DNA from: Solirubrobacterales bacterium
GTDB taxonomy: Bacteria; Actinomycetota; Thermoleophilia; Solirubrobacterales; Solirubrobacteraceae
NCBI GenBank assembly: GCA_026392255.1
Contig: JAPLCJ010000031.1
Coordinates: 1 to 38,199 of the forward strand
Length of the DNA stretch: 38,199 bases
Reading direction: 5' to 3'
Part shown: in pieces, positions 15,485-23,869 of the stretch
How positions within the stretch are numbered: the first letter of the stretch is position 1
Layout: the number at the start of each line of letters is the position of its first letter
Translations under genes and position numbers: made by a program
The notes under the pieces: generated by a model
Told to the model about the DNA's origin: nothing
The model's input: only the letters and a program-made list of their open reading frames with translations
Database searches by the model: none

Positions 15485-16960
15485 TCAAGAAGTCCCAAGC
15501 CGCGCACTGGCTAGGGCCTGATGCCAACCGGCTGTCAGCTCGCTGCGTTGGTCGACGCTAATCCTGGGCTCATGTGTGATTCGCACGCGTCGCCCTTGAC
15601 TTGCATCGCTCAGTGTCAACGCGCCGACGCCAATACCAGCGGCTAATGCTGCGCCGAGCGCAGTGGTCTCTGAGACCTCGGGGACCGTCACTGGGACCCC
15701 AAGCAAGTCCGCTTGGAATGCCATCAGCCAGTCGTTGTCTGTGGCGCCACCATCAGCGCGCAGCTCGGTCAGCTCATGGCCAGCAGAGCCGGCCAGCGCG
15801 GCTACGGCGTCGGCGACTTGGAATGAGATCCCTTCGAGGGTTGCGCGGACCAGGTGGGCCTTCGTGGTGCCGCGCGTCAGTCCAGTGATCGTTCCCCTTG
15901 CGTTGGGGTCCCACCAGGGCGACCCAAGGCCTGTTAGAGCCGGGACGAAGTGCACGCCGTCAGTTGACTCAACGGACTTGGCGAGGGCCTCAGTTTCCGC
16001 GGCAGAGCTGATCAGTCCCAAGCCGTCTCTGAGCCATTGCACGGCTGACCCGGCAACGAAAATGCTGCCCTCAAGAGCGTAGTCGAGGCGATCGCCAATC
16101 CCCCAAGCAACGGTGGAGAGCAGTCCGTCCACCGGCGCGGGGGCAGTTCGACCTGCGTTCATCAGGATGAACGATCCAGTTCCGTATGTGGCCTTGGCTT
16201 CCCCCGGGGTGAAGCAGGCCTGGCCGAAGAGGGCTGCCTGCTGGTCGGCGAGGACTCCAGCTACAGGTGCAGTGTGGGCACCGAGCAAGCCGGGCTTTAT
16301 GTTCCCGATCACCCCGACGCTGGGGACAACCTTGGGCAGCATCGCCGCGGGTATGCCAAACAGGTCGAGGAGCTCCTCATCCCACTGGCCTGAGCGAATG
16401 TCGTAAAGAAGCGTGCGTGAGGCGTTAGACGGATCAGTCGCGTGCTCGCCGGTGAGGTTCCAGATCAGCCATGTGTCGATCGTGCCTGCGATGGCGGTCC
16501 CCGCTTCTGCCTTCTCGCGCAGGCCGTCAACATTGGCGAGCATCCACTCCAACTTCGTTGCCGTGAAGTACGAGTCCAAGACCAGCCCGGTCCGTTCGCG
16601 GATTAGCGGCTCGCGCCCCTCAGCTTTGAGTTGATCGCAACGCTGGGCGGTGCGGCGGTCCTGCCAGACAATCGCTGGAGCAAGTGGCTCGCCCGTGGTT
16701 GGATCCCACACCACAGTTGTCTCGCGCTGATTGGTAATGCCGACCGCGGTCAGTCCACCCGCCGGGACCGCAGCGTCAGCGAGCGCCTCGTTGGCAACCG
16801 CAAGGGTTACTTGGAGGATCTCGGCCGCATCGTGCTCAACCCAACCTGGTTTGGGGAAGCTCTGGTTGAACTCCTTGTAAGCACGCCCGAGTACCTCGCC
16901 ATCGAGTCCGAAGACAAGACAGGTCGAGCCGGTTGTGCCTTGATCAATTCCCAGCAGCAA
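15485..16960 (-). CDS. glpK: Glycerol kinase
   Basis: An FGGY-family kinase of about 491 residues that phosphorylates glycerol to glycerol-3-phosphate. Hallmarks are GIDQGTTGS (4-12, phosphate loop), NQRETTVVWD (Arg79/Glu80 contact glycerol), IVWQDRRT, IDTWLIWNLTG, YGTGSFILMN, GLGSPWWDPNARG and LRADGGATDNDWLM. The frame is open upstream to 17080, which would run across the start of the opposite-strand biotin carrier gene. The only in-frame start near the conserved N-terminus is TTG at 16960, which I use with reserve because no clear ribosome site precedes it. No glpF or glpD is in view. Confidence 0.9.
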   Translation of the reverse strand: MLLGIDQGTTGSTCLVFGLDGEVLGRAYKEFNQSFPKPGWVEHDAAEILQVTLAVANEALADAAVPAGGLTAVGITNQRETTVVWDPTTGEPLAPAIVWQDRRTAQRCDQLKAEGREPLIRERTGLVLDSYFTATKLEWMLANVDGLREKAEAGTAIAGTIDTWLIWNLTGEHATDPSNASRTLLYDIRSGQWDEELLDLFGIPAAMLPKVVPSVGVIGNIKPGLLGAHTAPVAGVLADQQAALFGQACFTPGEAKATYGTGSFILMNAGRTAPAPVDGLLSTVAWGIGDRLDYALEGSIFVAGSAVQWLRDGLGLISSAAETEALAKSVESTDGVHFVPALTGLGSPWWDPNARGTITGLTRGTTKAHLVRATLEGISFQVADAVAALAGSAGHELTELRADGGATDNDWLMAFQADLLGVPVTVPEVSETTALGAALAAGIGVGALTLSDASQGRRVRITHEPRISVDQRSELTAGWHQALASARLGTS

Positions 16961-17059
16961 AGTGCAATGGAGCCTACCGCCGCCGCGCCGGGCGCTACCT
17001 TCGCCAACAGGACAGGGGAGTGAGCACGCTTCTCTAAAACACTTAATCGGGAGGACACT

Positions 17060-17272
17060 GTGTCTGACGTAGAGGCCCACATCACCGGAACAGTCTGGAA
17101 GATCGAGGTCAAGGTTGGCGACACGATCGAAGAGGGCGACACAGTCGTGATCCTTGAATCCATGAAGATGGAAATGCCCGTTGAAGCAGAGGATGGCGGC
17201 ACTGTCGCTGAGGTCCGATGCGCAGAAGGCCAGTCGGTCTCTGAGGGCGAAATCCTTGTAGTGCTGGACTGA
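17060..17272 (+). CDS. Stand-alone biotin carboxyl carrier protein (biotinyl domain)
   Basis: Only 70 residues, a single biotinyl-lipoyl domain. The biotinylation site is Lys36 in ILESMKMEMPVE, with the flanking glycines (VKVGDTIEEGD and EGQSVSEGE) of the hammerhead fold. Biotin ligase attaches biotin here, and the arm then carries CO2 between a biotin carboxylase and a carboxyltransferase. In most actinobacterial acyl-CoA carboxylases this domain is fused to the carboxylase; here it is free. It could serve the carboxyltransferase at 2610-4181. The start is GTG with GGGAGGA just upstream. The crotonase gene begins two bases after its stop, and the biotin genes follow at 19121. Confidence 0.92.
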   Translation: MSDVEAHITGTVWKIEVKVGDTIEEGDTVVILESMKMEMPVEAEDGGTVAEVRCAEGQSVSEGEILVVLD

Positions 17273-17274
17273 TC

Positions 17275-18057
17275 TTGGCTGGCCAAGTAACGCGCGAAGA
17301 CCTCGATCACGGGGTTGTAAGGCTGACGATCAGCAATCCGGGCAAGCGCAATGCGCTCGACCACCCGATCCTCGACTCACTTGCCAATGACCTTGTAGGA
17401 ATTGATGCACGCTGCTTGATCCTCACCGGCGAGGGTCCGATCTTCTCCGCTGGTTATGACATCGGTGACATTCCCGAGGCTGTCTTCGCTGAGGAAGCCG
17501 AGAAGTTGATTGCCCACCCGTTCGCATCAGCGCTAGAAGGCCTTGACCGTTGTGAGATTCCAATTGTCGCTGCGATCAGTGGCCATGCGGTTGGTGGTGG
17601 GTTGGAGATCGCTCTGGCTTGTGATCTGAGGATCTCAGAACCCACCGCGAAGTTTGGGATGCCACCGGCAAAGTTGGGCCTTGTCTATTCGCACACCGGA
17701 CTGCGCCGCTTTATTGACGCTGTAGGCGTGCCAAGGACGAGAGAGCTGTTCCTCCTCGGTCGCAGGATTGACGCGCAGACAGCACTTCACTGGGGTTTGA
17801 TCAATGAGGTCTGCCCGGAGGGAACTGTCGCCGACCAGGCTTACGCGATGGCGGTTGAGTTGGCTAATAACGCACCGCTCTCGATCAGTGGCAATAAACG
17901 GATCCTGCGTGAGCTTGAGTCAGCTGCAGGGGAGTTGGACCCCAAGGTTGAGGAGGAACTGATCGCCCTAAGGCGCGCATGTTTCTCATCTGGGGACTTC
18001 CGTGAGGGTGTCGCAGCCTTCGCTGAACGCCGTGATGCCCGTTTTCAGGGCAATTGA
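17275..18057 (+). CDS. Crotonase family protein, methylmalonyl-CoA decarboxylase-like
   Basis: A 260-residue crotonase beginning with TTG two bases after the biotin carrier stop. It keeps the first hydratase Glu (Glu111 in VGGGLEIALACD) and has lost the second (Pro131 in FGMPPAKLGLVY). From memory of the family, the run MPPAKLGLVY and the C-terminus (LRRACFSSGDFREGVAAFAERRDARF) resemble E. coli methylmalonyl-CoA decarboxylase YgfG/ScpB, including its active-site Tyr (here Tyr138). The YgfG His66 position is Tyr61. A decarboxylase role beside a biotin carrier is attractive but unproven; a plain hydratase is the alternative. Confidence 0.8.
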   Translation: MAGQVTREDLDHGVVRLTISNPGKRNALDHPILDSLANDLVGIDARCLILTGEGPIFSAGYDIGDIPEAVFAEEAEKLIAHPFASALEGLDRCEIPIVAAISGHAVGGGLEIALACDLRISEPTAKFGMPPAKLGLVYSHTGLRRFIDAVGVPRTRELFLLGRRIDAQTALHWGLINEVCPEGTVADQAYAMAVELANNAPLSISGNKRILRELESAAGELDPKVEEELIALRRACFSSGDFREGVAAFAERRDARFQGN

Positions 18058-18094
18058 CCTGAATCCCTGCGTTCATAGGCTATAACCGCCATGA

Positions 18095-19000
18095 GTGCTG
18101 CATCTTCCACAACTAGCCCACCAGCCCGGTAGGCTTTGGGCCGTTATCCCTGTAAAGCGCTCACTTTCACGGACGGCAGGGCTGCTCATGACAGTCTTGG
18201 CCGCCACAGCCATTTCGGCAGTGCCCGCGGGCGCAGCCCAGCATCGCTTTGGAATTGAGTCTTCCAACCCCGCCTTCCCGCAGGGCAGCCAAACCTCTTT
18301 CCATATTCCCCGTGTTGCCCATAAGACGGACGATGGCGGGACAAACCCAGGGGATCTTCCGCCCGTGGTGACTGGTGTTGGCGCCGACCTGCTGGTTGGG
18401 CCGCCAGTCACTAGCGCAATGCTGATTGCGCAATTCGCCTCTAAGTCACCACTTCAAACTGAACGCCTCCTCGGCGGAATCCCGATTGCCACGACAGCAG
18501 CCACAAGCCTCGCTGCTCTCCGCGCAAACATCCTTCGGATTGCAAGCGCCTACATGGCAGCGCCAACCTTGGAGGACAAGCGCAGCAGTAACCGCAGCAA
18601 GCTGATCTGCGCCCTTGGCACGACTCAGAGTTGTCGCGAGCGTTGGGCTTGGTGTGCAATCTTTGCCAGCTCCATGTGGCGGATGGCCGGCGTGCGGGCA
18701 ATGCCCCTCACGCCCCCTGTGGGAGGCCTTGTTGCGTGGGCCAAGGCTCACCACCGTTGGCGTGACATTGGCACCACTGCGTATAAGAACTTCACCCCTG
18801 CAGCAGGTGACATCGTTGCCTATGGGTGTAACCGGAAGCGCGACTTCTGCGACCACACCGGACTCGTAGTCAGGTCGGATGCGCAGAACGTGCGAACCAT
18901 TGAGGGCAACACCTCAACACCACTTCCAGGCCGCGACGGCGTAGCAACCAAGGTCCGCCCACGCCACCTGTGGATCAGCGGTTACGTCAGCCTCGCCTGA
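18095..19000 (+). CDS. Secreted CHAP-domain protein (putative peptidoglycan hydrolase)
   Basis: A 301-residue exported protein. A signal peptide is visible: KRSLSRTAG, a hydrophobic run, and VPAGAA near residue 48. After a linker, the C-terminal 130 residues form a CHAP/NlpC-like cysteine hydrolase with Cys187 in RERWAWCAIFASSMW, His254 in FCDHTGLVV and Asn272 in TIEGNTS, plus the family phrase PAAGDIVAYG. Such enzymes cut peptide bonds or amides in peptidoglycan. Extra cysteines (CALGTTQSC, CNRKRDFC) may form disulfides. The start is GTG, as the ATG four bases earlier belongs to another, closed frame. No ribosome site is clear. Confidence 0.8.
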   Translation: MLHLPQLAHQPGRLWAVIPVKRSLSRTAGLLMTVLAATAISAVPAGAAQHRFGIESSNPAFPQGSQTSFHIPRVAHKTDDGGTNPGDLPPVVTGVGADLLVGPPVTSAMLIAQFASKSPLQTERLLGGIPIATTAATSLAALRANILRIASAYMAAPTLEDKRSSNRSKLICALGTTQSCRERWAWCAIFASSMWRMAGVRAMPLTPPVGGLVAWAKAHHRWRDIGTTAYKNFTPAAGDIVAYGCNRKRDFCDHTGLVVRSDAQNVRTIEGNTSTPLPGRDGVATKVRPRHLWISGYVSLA

Positions 19001-19041
19001 GTCCTCTCCGCCGAGCCAGCCTCTCCAGCCTGATTTGCATT

Positions 19042-19092
19042 GCGGAAACGTCCGCTTGCGTGCGTAGTTTTCATGCTTGCCGTCGTTCGAAC
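19042..19092. promoter_or_regulatory. Short palindromes upstream of bioB
   Basis: The 120-base gap before bioB has GCGGA-AACG-TCCGC (19042-19055) and the palindrome GTTCGAAC (19085-19092). They sit where an operator for a biotin regulator would be expected, but neither matches a BirA or BioQ site that I recognise, and no strong -35/-10 pair stands out. Confidence 0.2.
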
Positions 19093-19120
19093 CTATGCCG
19101 TCTAGAGAGGACCTACCAAC

Positions 19121-20320
19121 ATGCCGTCGCTGATCACCCGTGAGGAAGCACTTCAGCTTGGAGAGCTTGAGGAGCTTGCCGACGTCGAAGCCCTAATCGA
19201 AAGGGCTTGGAAGGCCAGGCTTGAGAACTTTGGTGACTCGACTGACATGTGTTCCTTGGTGAACGCAAAGTCCGGCGGTTGCGCTGAGGATTGTGGCTTC
19301 TGCGCCCAGTCCCGCTATGCGGATGCGGACACACCACTGCACGCAATGATGGAGCCCGAGCAGATCTTGGAGCACGCACGCGCTGCTGAAGCTGCCGGCG
19401 CCCACAGGTTCTGCATGGTGACCCAAGGCCAAGGCCTGTCCAAGCGGGACTTCGAGAAGGTCCTTGAAGGCGCACGCCTTGTCGCCAGTGAAACCAACCT
19501 CAAGCGCTGCGTGTCAATCGGCCACATGTCGCCAACACGGGCAATAGCACTTAAGGAAGCTGGCATTCAACGCGTTCATCACAACGTTGAGACCGCTGAG
19601 AGCTACTACCCAGAGGTGTCATCCACGGTTCGCTACGAAGGCCGTCTGCGCACCATCGATGCCGTTAAGGAAGCCGGGCTTGAAACCTGCGTTGGGGGCA
19701 TCCTCAACTTGGGCGAGTCACGCGAGCAGCGGGTTGAGATGGCATTCCAGCTTGCGGAGATTAACCCCACCTCCGTGCCAATCAACTTGCTCAACCCACG
19801 ACCGGGAACCAAGTTTGGCGACCGTGACTACATGGAGCCAATCGAGGCTGTCAAGTGGATTGCCATCTTCCGTTTGATCATGCCCGAGGCACTCTTCCGC
19901 CTTTGTGGTGGTCGCGTGGAGAACATCGCTGACCTTCAGCCACTCGCAGTCAAGGCTGGGATCAACGGTGTGATGATGGGCAACTTCCTCACCACCCTTG
20001 GCAACACGCCAGAGCAGGACAGGGCAATGTTTGAAGACCTTGGCCTCAACGTCGCCCGCCAGGAAGACAACGGTGCCAACCCACGCCCAGACAACCGCTC
20101 CGGTTGGCTCGACGGCGACACGCCCGATGTGATCGGTGACGTCATCAACTCAGCCATTCCAACTGATGGAACTGAAGCGTTTGAGATCCGCATGTGGGAC
20201 CCAGCTTCGCAGCTCAAGTTTGAGCGCAAGCGGAAGGTTCCACCCCGGCCTGATGGTGCACCTAACGCAGGTCAGGGCCGTGACACTCGCGAACGTCAAG
20301 CTGCCCACAAGGCTGCCTGA
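19121..20320 (+). CDS. bioB: Biotin synthase BioB with C-terminal extension
   Basis: A radical SAM enzyme inserting sulfur into dethiobiotin to make biotin. The SAM cluster motif is C54-AED-C58-GF-C61, followed by the family blocks NVETAESYYPEV, NLLNPRPGTKF, FRLCGGRVENI and GNFLTTLGNTPEQD. At 399 residues it is about 70 longer than most BioB proteins. The extra part (after about 325) contains GWLDGDTPDVIGDVINSAI and ends in a charged, Gln/Arg-rich tail. AGAGAGGA about 12 bases before the ATG supports the start. It is the first gene of bioB-bioF-bioD-bioA. Confidence 0.97.
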   Translation: MPSLITREEALQLGELEELADVEALIERAWKARLENFGDSTDMCSLVNAKSGGCAEDCGFCAQSRYADADTPLHAMMEPEQILEHARAAEAAGAHRFCMVTQGQGLSKRDFEKVLEGARLVASETNLKRCVSIGHMSPTRAIALKEAGIQRVHHNVETAESYYPEVSSTVRYEGRLRTIDAVKEAGLETCVGGILNLGESREQRVEMAFQLAEINPTSVPINLLNPRPGTKFGDRDYMEPIEAVKWIAIFRLIMPEALFRLCGGRVENIADLQPLAVKAGINGVMMGNFLTTLGNTPEQDRAMFEDLGLNVARQEDNGANPRPDNRSGWLDGDTPDVIGDVINSAIPTDGTEAFEIRMWDPASQLKFERKRKVPPRPDGAPNAGQGRDTRERQAAHKAA

Positions 20321-20328
20321 GTAGACCG

Positions 20329-21639
20329 ATGAGCCTGCTGTCGGAACGCCTTTCAGAGCTGCGTGACCGAGGGCTCTACCGTCGCACCCGCCTGGTCAGC
20401 GGGCCACAAGGCCCGCGGGTCATTGTGGATGGCCGTCCAGCTCTGCTGCTGTGTTCCAACAACTACCTTGGCCTTGCTGACCATCCACGGGTACGCGAGG
20501 CTGCTGCCGACGCAGCAATGCGCTGGGGTGTGGGCGCTGGCGGATCGCGACTTGTGAGCGGCACGATGACCGTTCACCGTCGGTTGGAGGAGCGCCTAGC
20601 TGAGTTTGAGGGCACAGAGTCAGCGCTTCTGTTCGGGTCTGGTTACCTGGCCAACACTGGCGTTATCGCAGCACTCGCACAGGCCGGCGGTGTTGTTCTC
20701 TCCGATGAGCTCAACCATGCGTCACTAATTGACGGGTGCAAGCTCGCGGGTGCTGAGACCGTTGTCTACAAGCACGCTGACCTTGACCACCTTGAATGGG
20801 CAATGGAGAAGGCCGCTGGCCGCCCTGCGGTGATCGTCACGGACTCAGTTTTCTCCATGGACGGTGATGTCGCTCCACTTGAGGGAATTGTTGAGATCGC
20901 CCAGCGTCTTGGCGCCCGCACAATTGTTGATGAGGCTCACGCAACGGGTGTCCTCGGGCCCGGTGGCCGTGGTGCTGTTGCAGCCGCTGGCCTGACCGGT
21001 GAGGTTGATGTTGTCGTGGGGACGCTCGGCAAGGCCCTTGGTTCCTATGGCGCTTATGCCGCCTGCTCCGCAGAGATGTCGGATTGGCTCACAAACAAGG
21101 CGCGCACACTGATCTTCTCCACGGCTCCCCCACCTCCAGCCATTGCAGGTGCGATGGAAGCGCTGGCAATCATCGAGGAGGAGCCCAAGCGAGTTGAGCG
21201 CCTCGCAGCCAACTCCAAGGTGATGCGCGAAGCGCTGCGAGCTGAGGGCTTTGACATTGAGGACGAGCCAACGCCAATCATTCCGCTCATCGTTGGGTCG
21301 GCAGCCAACGCTGTGGACCTTTGCGAGGAAGCTCTCGCAAGGGGCCTATACGCGCAAGCAATTCGCCCACCCACTGTTCCCGAGGGCACTGCGCGATTGC
21401 GGATCAGCGTGATGGCAACCCACACGGCAGCGGAGCTGAAGGCTGCTGCTGCGACAATCACCCGCGCCTGCGAGCACTCCGGGCTTCGGGCAGCGCGCCC
21501 TGAGGAACGCGGCCGCAATGTTCCAGCTGGCGACAACAGAGCACCCGGTGACGATGGTCAACCAATCCGGGCTAGTCGCGGTCCAAAACTGTTTGACCTG
21601 GAGGTCGAAGCACCAACCGACTTCCGTCGCGCCGCGTGA
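20329..21639 (+). CDS. bioF: 8-amino-7-oxononanoate synthase BioF
   Basis: A PLP enzyme of the alpha-oxoamine synthase family that joins pimeloyl thioester and alanine. PLP Lys235 lies in VVGTLGKALGSYGAY, and Asp201/His204 lie in DEAHATGVLG. N-terminal markers LLLCSNNYLGLADHPRV and GVGAGGSRLVSG are intact. At 436 residues it carries a tail of about 50 residues past the normal end (from RAARPEERGR), rich in charged residues and Gly/Pro and likely flexible. It starts eight bases after bioB, and its stop overlaps the bioD start as GTGA. Confidence 0.96.
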   Translation: MSLLSERLSELRDRGLYRRTRLVSGPQGPRVIVDGRPALLLCSNNYLGLADHPRVREAAADAAMRWGVGAGGSRLVSGTMTVHRRLEERLAEFEGTESALLFGSGYLANTGVIAALAQAGGVVLSDELNHASLIDGCKLAGAETVVYKHADLDHLEWAMEKAAGRPAVIVTDSVFSMDGDVAPLEGIVEIAQRLGARTIVDEAHATGVLGPGGRGAVAAAGLTGEVDVVVGTLGKALGSYGAYAACSAEMSDWLTNKARTLIFSTAPPPPAIAGAMEALAIIEEEPKRVERLAANSKVMREALRAEGFDIEDEPTPIIPLIVGSAANAVDLCEEALARGLYAQAIRPPTVPEGTARLRISVMATHTAAELKAAAATITRACEHSGLRAARPEERGRNVPAGDNRAPGDDGQPIRASRGPKLFDLEVEAPTDFRRAA

Positions 21640-22340
21640 CTTCGCGCATCCCCGGTCTCTTAATCACCGGCACCGACACCGGGTCGGGTAAGTCCTATCT
21701 GACAGCGGCAATCGCAGCCGCAATGATCGCCAACAAGATTGACGTAGTGGTTCGAAAGCCACTGCTTACAGGCTTGGACGACGCGGCCACGGATGGAGCA
21801 TGGTTGGACCATGACCTGTTGTCTGTGGCAGTCGATGGGACTGAGGCATCTGAGGTCATATCACCGGTGCGCTTTGGCCCAGCCGTGTCTCCCCACCTTG
21901 CCGCCGAGCAAGCTGGTGCTGTCATCGACGTACCGGCGATCACTCAAGAACTACGTGAACTGGCTGGCTCAGACGGCCGGACCCTGCTGGTCGAGGGGAT
22001 CGGCGGCTTGCTGGTCCCGATCACTCGGTCTGACTCAGTAGCCGACCTTGCCGTTGCGCTTGGCTTCCCAGTCGTGATTGCTGCAAGGCCTGGCCTTGGA
22101 ACGATCAGCCACTGCCTCCTCACACTTGAGGCAGCCCGCTCGCGAGGATTGGACGTCAGGGCAGTTGTGTTCGGTCCTTGGCCACAATCACCGTCCGACA
22201 TTGAGGCCGACAACCTCAAGACGGTCGCCCAACTGGGCAATGTCACAGTTGCAACCCTCCCCGCTATTGAGGACATCACCCACGCTGAGTTTGCGAAGGC
22301 GGGCAACCAGCTTCCGCTTGCCCAGATTCTCGCTGGTTGA
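21636..22340 (+). CDS. bioD: Dethiobiotin synthetase BioD
   Basis: A 234-residue ATPase forming the ureido ring of dethiobiotin from DAPA, CO2 and ATP. The P-loop is GTDTGSGKSY (12-21; Lys19), followed by VRKPLLTGLDD and LVEGIGGLLVPI. The start GTG at 21636 overlaps the bioF stop, giving translational coupling. The length is normal and nothing is odd. Confidence 0.95.
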   Translation: MTSRIPGLLITGTDTGSGKSYLTAAIAAAMIANKIDVVVRKPLLTGLDDAATDGAWLDHDLLSVAVDGTEASEVISPVRFGPAVSPHLAAEQAGAVIDVPAITQELRELAGSDGRTLLVEGIGGLLVPITRSDSVADLAVALGFPVVIAARPGLGTISHCLLTLEAARSRGLDVRAVVFGPWPQSPSDIEADNLKTVAQLGNVTVATLPAIEDITHAEFAKAGNQLPLAQILAG

Positions 22341-22390
22341 CCGCGCAATCAGCGCAAAAACACTCCGCCTCAAGCCACTCAGGGAGATAA

Positions 22391-22404
22391 CGTCGCAAGC
22401 GACG
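22391..22404 (+). promoter_or_regulatory. Hairpin between ribosome site and bioA start
   Basis: CGTCGC-AA-GCGACG lies between AGGGAG (22381-22386) and the GTG at 22404; the last G is the first base of the start codon. The linear spacing is 17 bases, too long. Folding 22392-22403 would leave five bases, which is normal. The fold is small and untested. Confidence 0.4.
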
Positions 22405-23726
22405 TGAACACCGACGACCTCAGATCCCTTGACCATGCTCATCTGTGGCATCCATTCACCCAGCAGCAAAGTTGGGAGGGTGACGAGCCGCCGCTTGTAA
22501 TTGAGCGCGCTGACGGCTGTCGCCTCTACGACACAGACGGCAACTCCTACCTAGATGGAGTCTCGTCCCTTTGGTGCACTGTCCACGGCCATCGCCAGCC
22601 CGAGATTGACTCAGCTGTACGCGACCAGCTGGACCGGGTTGCCCACACCACAATGTTGGGCCTCTCCCACCCCTCGGCGATTGAGCTGGCCGGCAAGCTT
22701 GCACAGATCACACCCGCTGGCCTGACCCGAGTCTTCTACTCAGACAGTGGTTCAACTGCAGTGGAGATTGCCCTCAAGATGGCCTTCCAGTTTCACGCCC
22801 AAAACGGTCACCCTGAGCGGACAAAGTTCGTCAAGATGCGGGAGGCCTACCACGGGGACACGATCGGCTCGGTGTCAGTTGGTGGAATGGATCTCTTCCA
22901 CGCCACCTACCGCCCTCTTCTGTTTGAGACCCTCGAGGCCGAACCGGGTGACATTGCTGACCTTGAGCGCGTCCTCACTTCAGCGGCAGGGGAAGTGGCC
23001 GCAGTAATCCTCGAACCTCTCGTCCAGGGCGCAGCCGGAATGCTCATGCAGCCTGACGGTTATCTGAAAGCGGTCCGCAAATTGTGCGACCGCCACGAGG
23101 TGCTGCTGATTGCCGATGAGGTAGCAACGGGCTTTGGCCGCACCGGCCGAATGTTTGCCTGTGAACACGAGAGCGTTAGCCCTGACCTGATGTGTCTAGC
23201 TAAGGGCCTTACCGGTGGCTACATGCCGCTGGCAGCGACCTTGGCCACAGAGGAGATTTACGCGGGCTTCCTTGGCGACCACACTGAGTATCGGACCTTC
23301 TTCCACGGTCATACGTACACGGGTAACCCGTTGGCCTGTGCGGCGGCACTGGCCAACTTGGAGATCTTTGAACGCGAGGACATCATTCCTCGGGTACAGC
23401 AGCTGGCCGAGCGGCTGACCGGACTGCTTGACGACCAGGTCCGCCCCCTGCCCCATGTTTCTGAAGTGCGCCAACGCGGCCTGATGTGCGGAATCGAACT
23501 TGAAGGCTTTGACCCTGCTCGCCGCACCGGCCATCTGGTGACGCTTGCCGCACGCCTTAGAGGGGCGATCATCCGACCACTTGGAGATGTCGTCGTTCTG
23601 ATGCCGCCGCTTGGCATTACAGATCAAGAGCTAGACGAGCTGGTGGCGATAACCGCACTGGCTATCTCGGACGCCAGCGCCGAGGCCGCATCTGACGCAC
23701 TCCGTCAGACCCTCCTCAACGACTAG
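22404..23726 (+). CDS. bioA: Adenosylmethionine-8-amino-7-oxononanoate aminotransferase BioA
   Basis: A class III PLP aminotransferase of 440 residues that turns KAPA into DAPA using SAM as amino donor. The BioA N-terminus LDHAHLWHPFTQ is followed by SGSTAVEIALKMA, Asp238 in LIADEVATGFGRTG and PLP Lys267 in CLAKGLTGGYMPLAAT. It is the last gene of the cluster, 63 bases after bioD. GTG 22404 is the only usable start in frame. No bioC/bioH is nearby, so pimeloyl supply must come from elsewhere. Confidence 0.96.
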   Translation: MNTDDLRSLDHAHLWHPFTQQQSWEGDEPPLVIERADGCRLYDTDGNSYLDGVSSLWCTVHGHRQPEIDSAVRDQLDRVAHTTMLGLSHPSAIELAGKLAQITPAGLTRVFYSDSGSTAVEIALKMAFQFHAQNGHPERTKFVKMREAYHGDTIGSVSVGGMDLFHATYRPLLFETLEAEPGDIADLERVLTSAAGEVAAVILEPLVQGAAGMLMQPDGYLKAVRKLCDRHEVLLIADEVATGFGRTGRMFACEHESVSPDLMCLAKGLTGGYMPLAATLATEEIYAGFLGDHTEYRTFFHGHTYTGNPLACAAALANLEIFEREDIIPRVQQLAERLTGLLDDQVRPLPHVSEVRQRGLMCGIELEGFDPARRTGHLVTLAARLRGAIIRPLGDVVVLMPPLGITDQELDELVAITALAISDASAEAASDALRQTLLND

Positions 23727-23749
23727 CAACCATCGGGCCGGGGAAGATA

Positions 23750-23802
23750 ATCGGGCCAGCCACCGGAACCGGGGTCTTGGATAGAACGGGGACTGGCCCG
23801 AT
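23750..23802. repeat. Ten-base inverted repeat after bioA
   Basis: ATCGGGCCAG (23750-23759) and CTGGCCCGAT (23793-23802) are perfect complements 33 bases apart, in the gap between the convergent bioA and rubredoxin genes. No T-run follows on the plus strand. It may stop transcription or protect the mRNA end. Confidence 0.5.
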
Positions 23803-23824
23803 CATTAGAACCCGTTTGGCTTAG

Positions 23825-23859
23825 AAAAGTTGCGGCTTCGGGAGCGAACCTCCTGCAAC
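23825..23859 (-). terminator. Probable terminator of the rubredoxin gene
   Basis: On the minus strand, GTTGC and GCAAC (23855-23859 and 23829-23833 on plus) enclose an inner GGAG-GTTCG-CTCC stem and run into TTTTCT. It starts about ten bases after the rubredoxin stop. Confidence 0.5.
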
Positions 23860-23869
23860 GGGGGCCCTT

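Noticed and set aside
16961-17080. 40-residue N-terminal extension of glycerol kinase
   Set aside because: It overlaps the start and ribosome site of the biotin carrier gene on the other strand, and glycerol kinases begin just before the GIDQGTT motif.
22980-23627. Long minus-strand frames across bioA
   Set aside because: These are shadows of a strongly conserved aminotransferase; they show no domain motifs.
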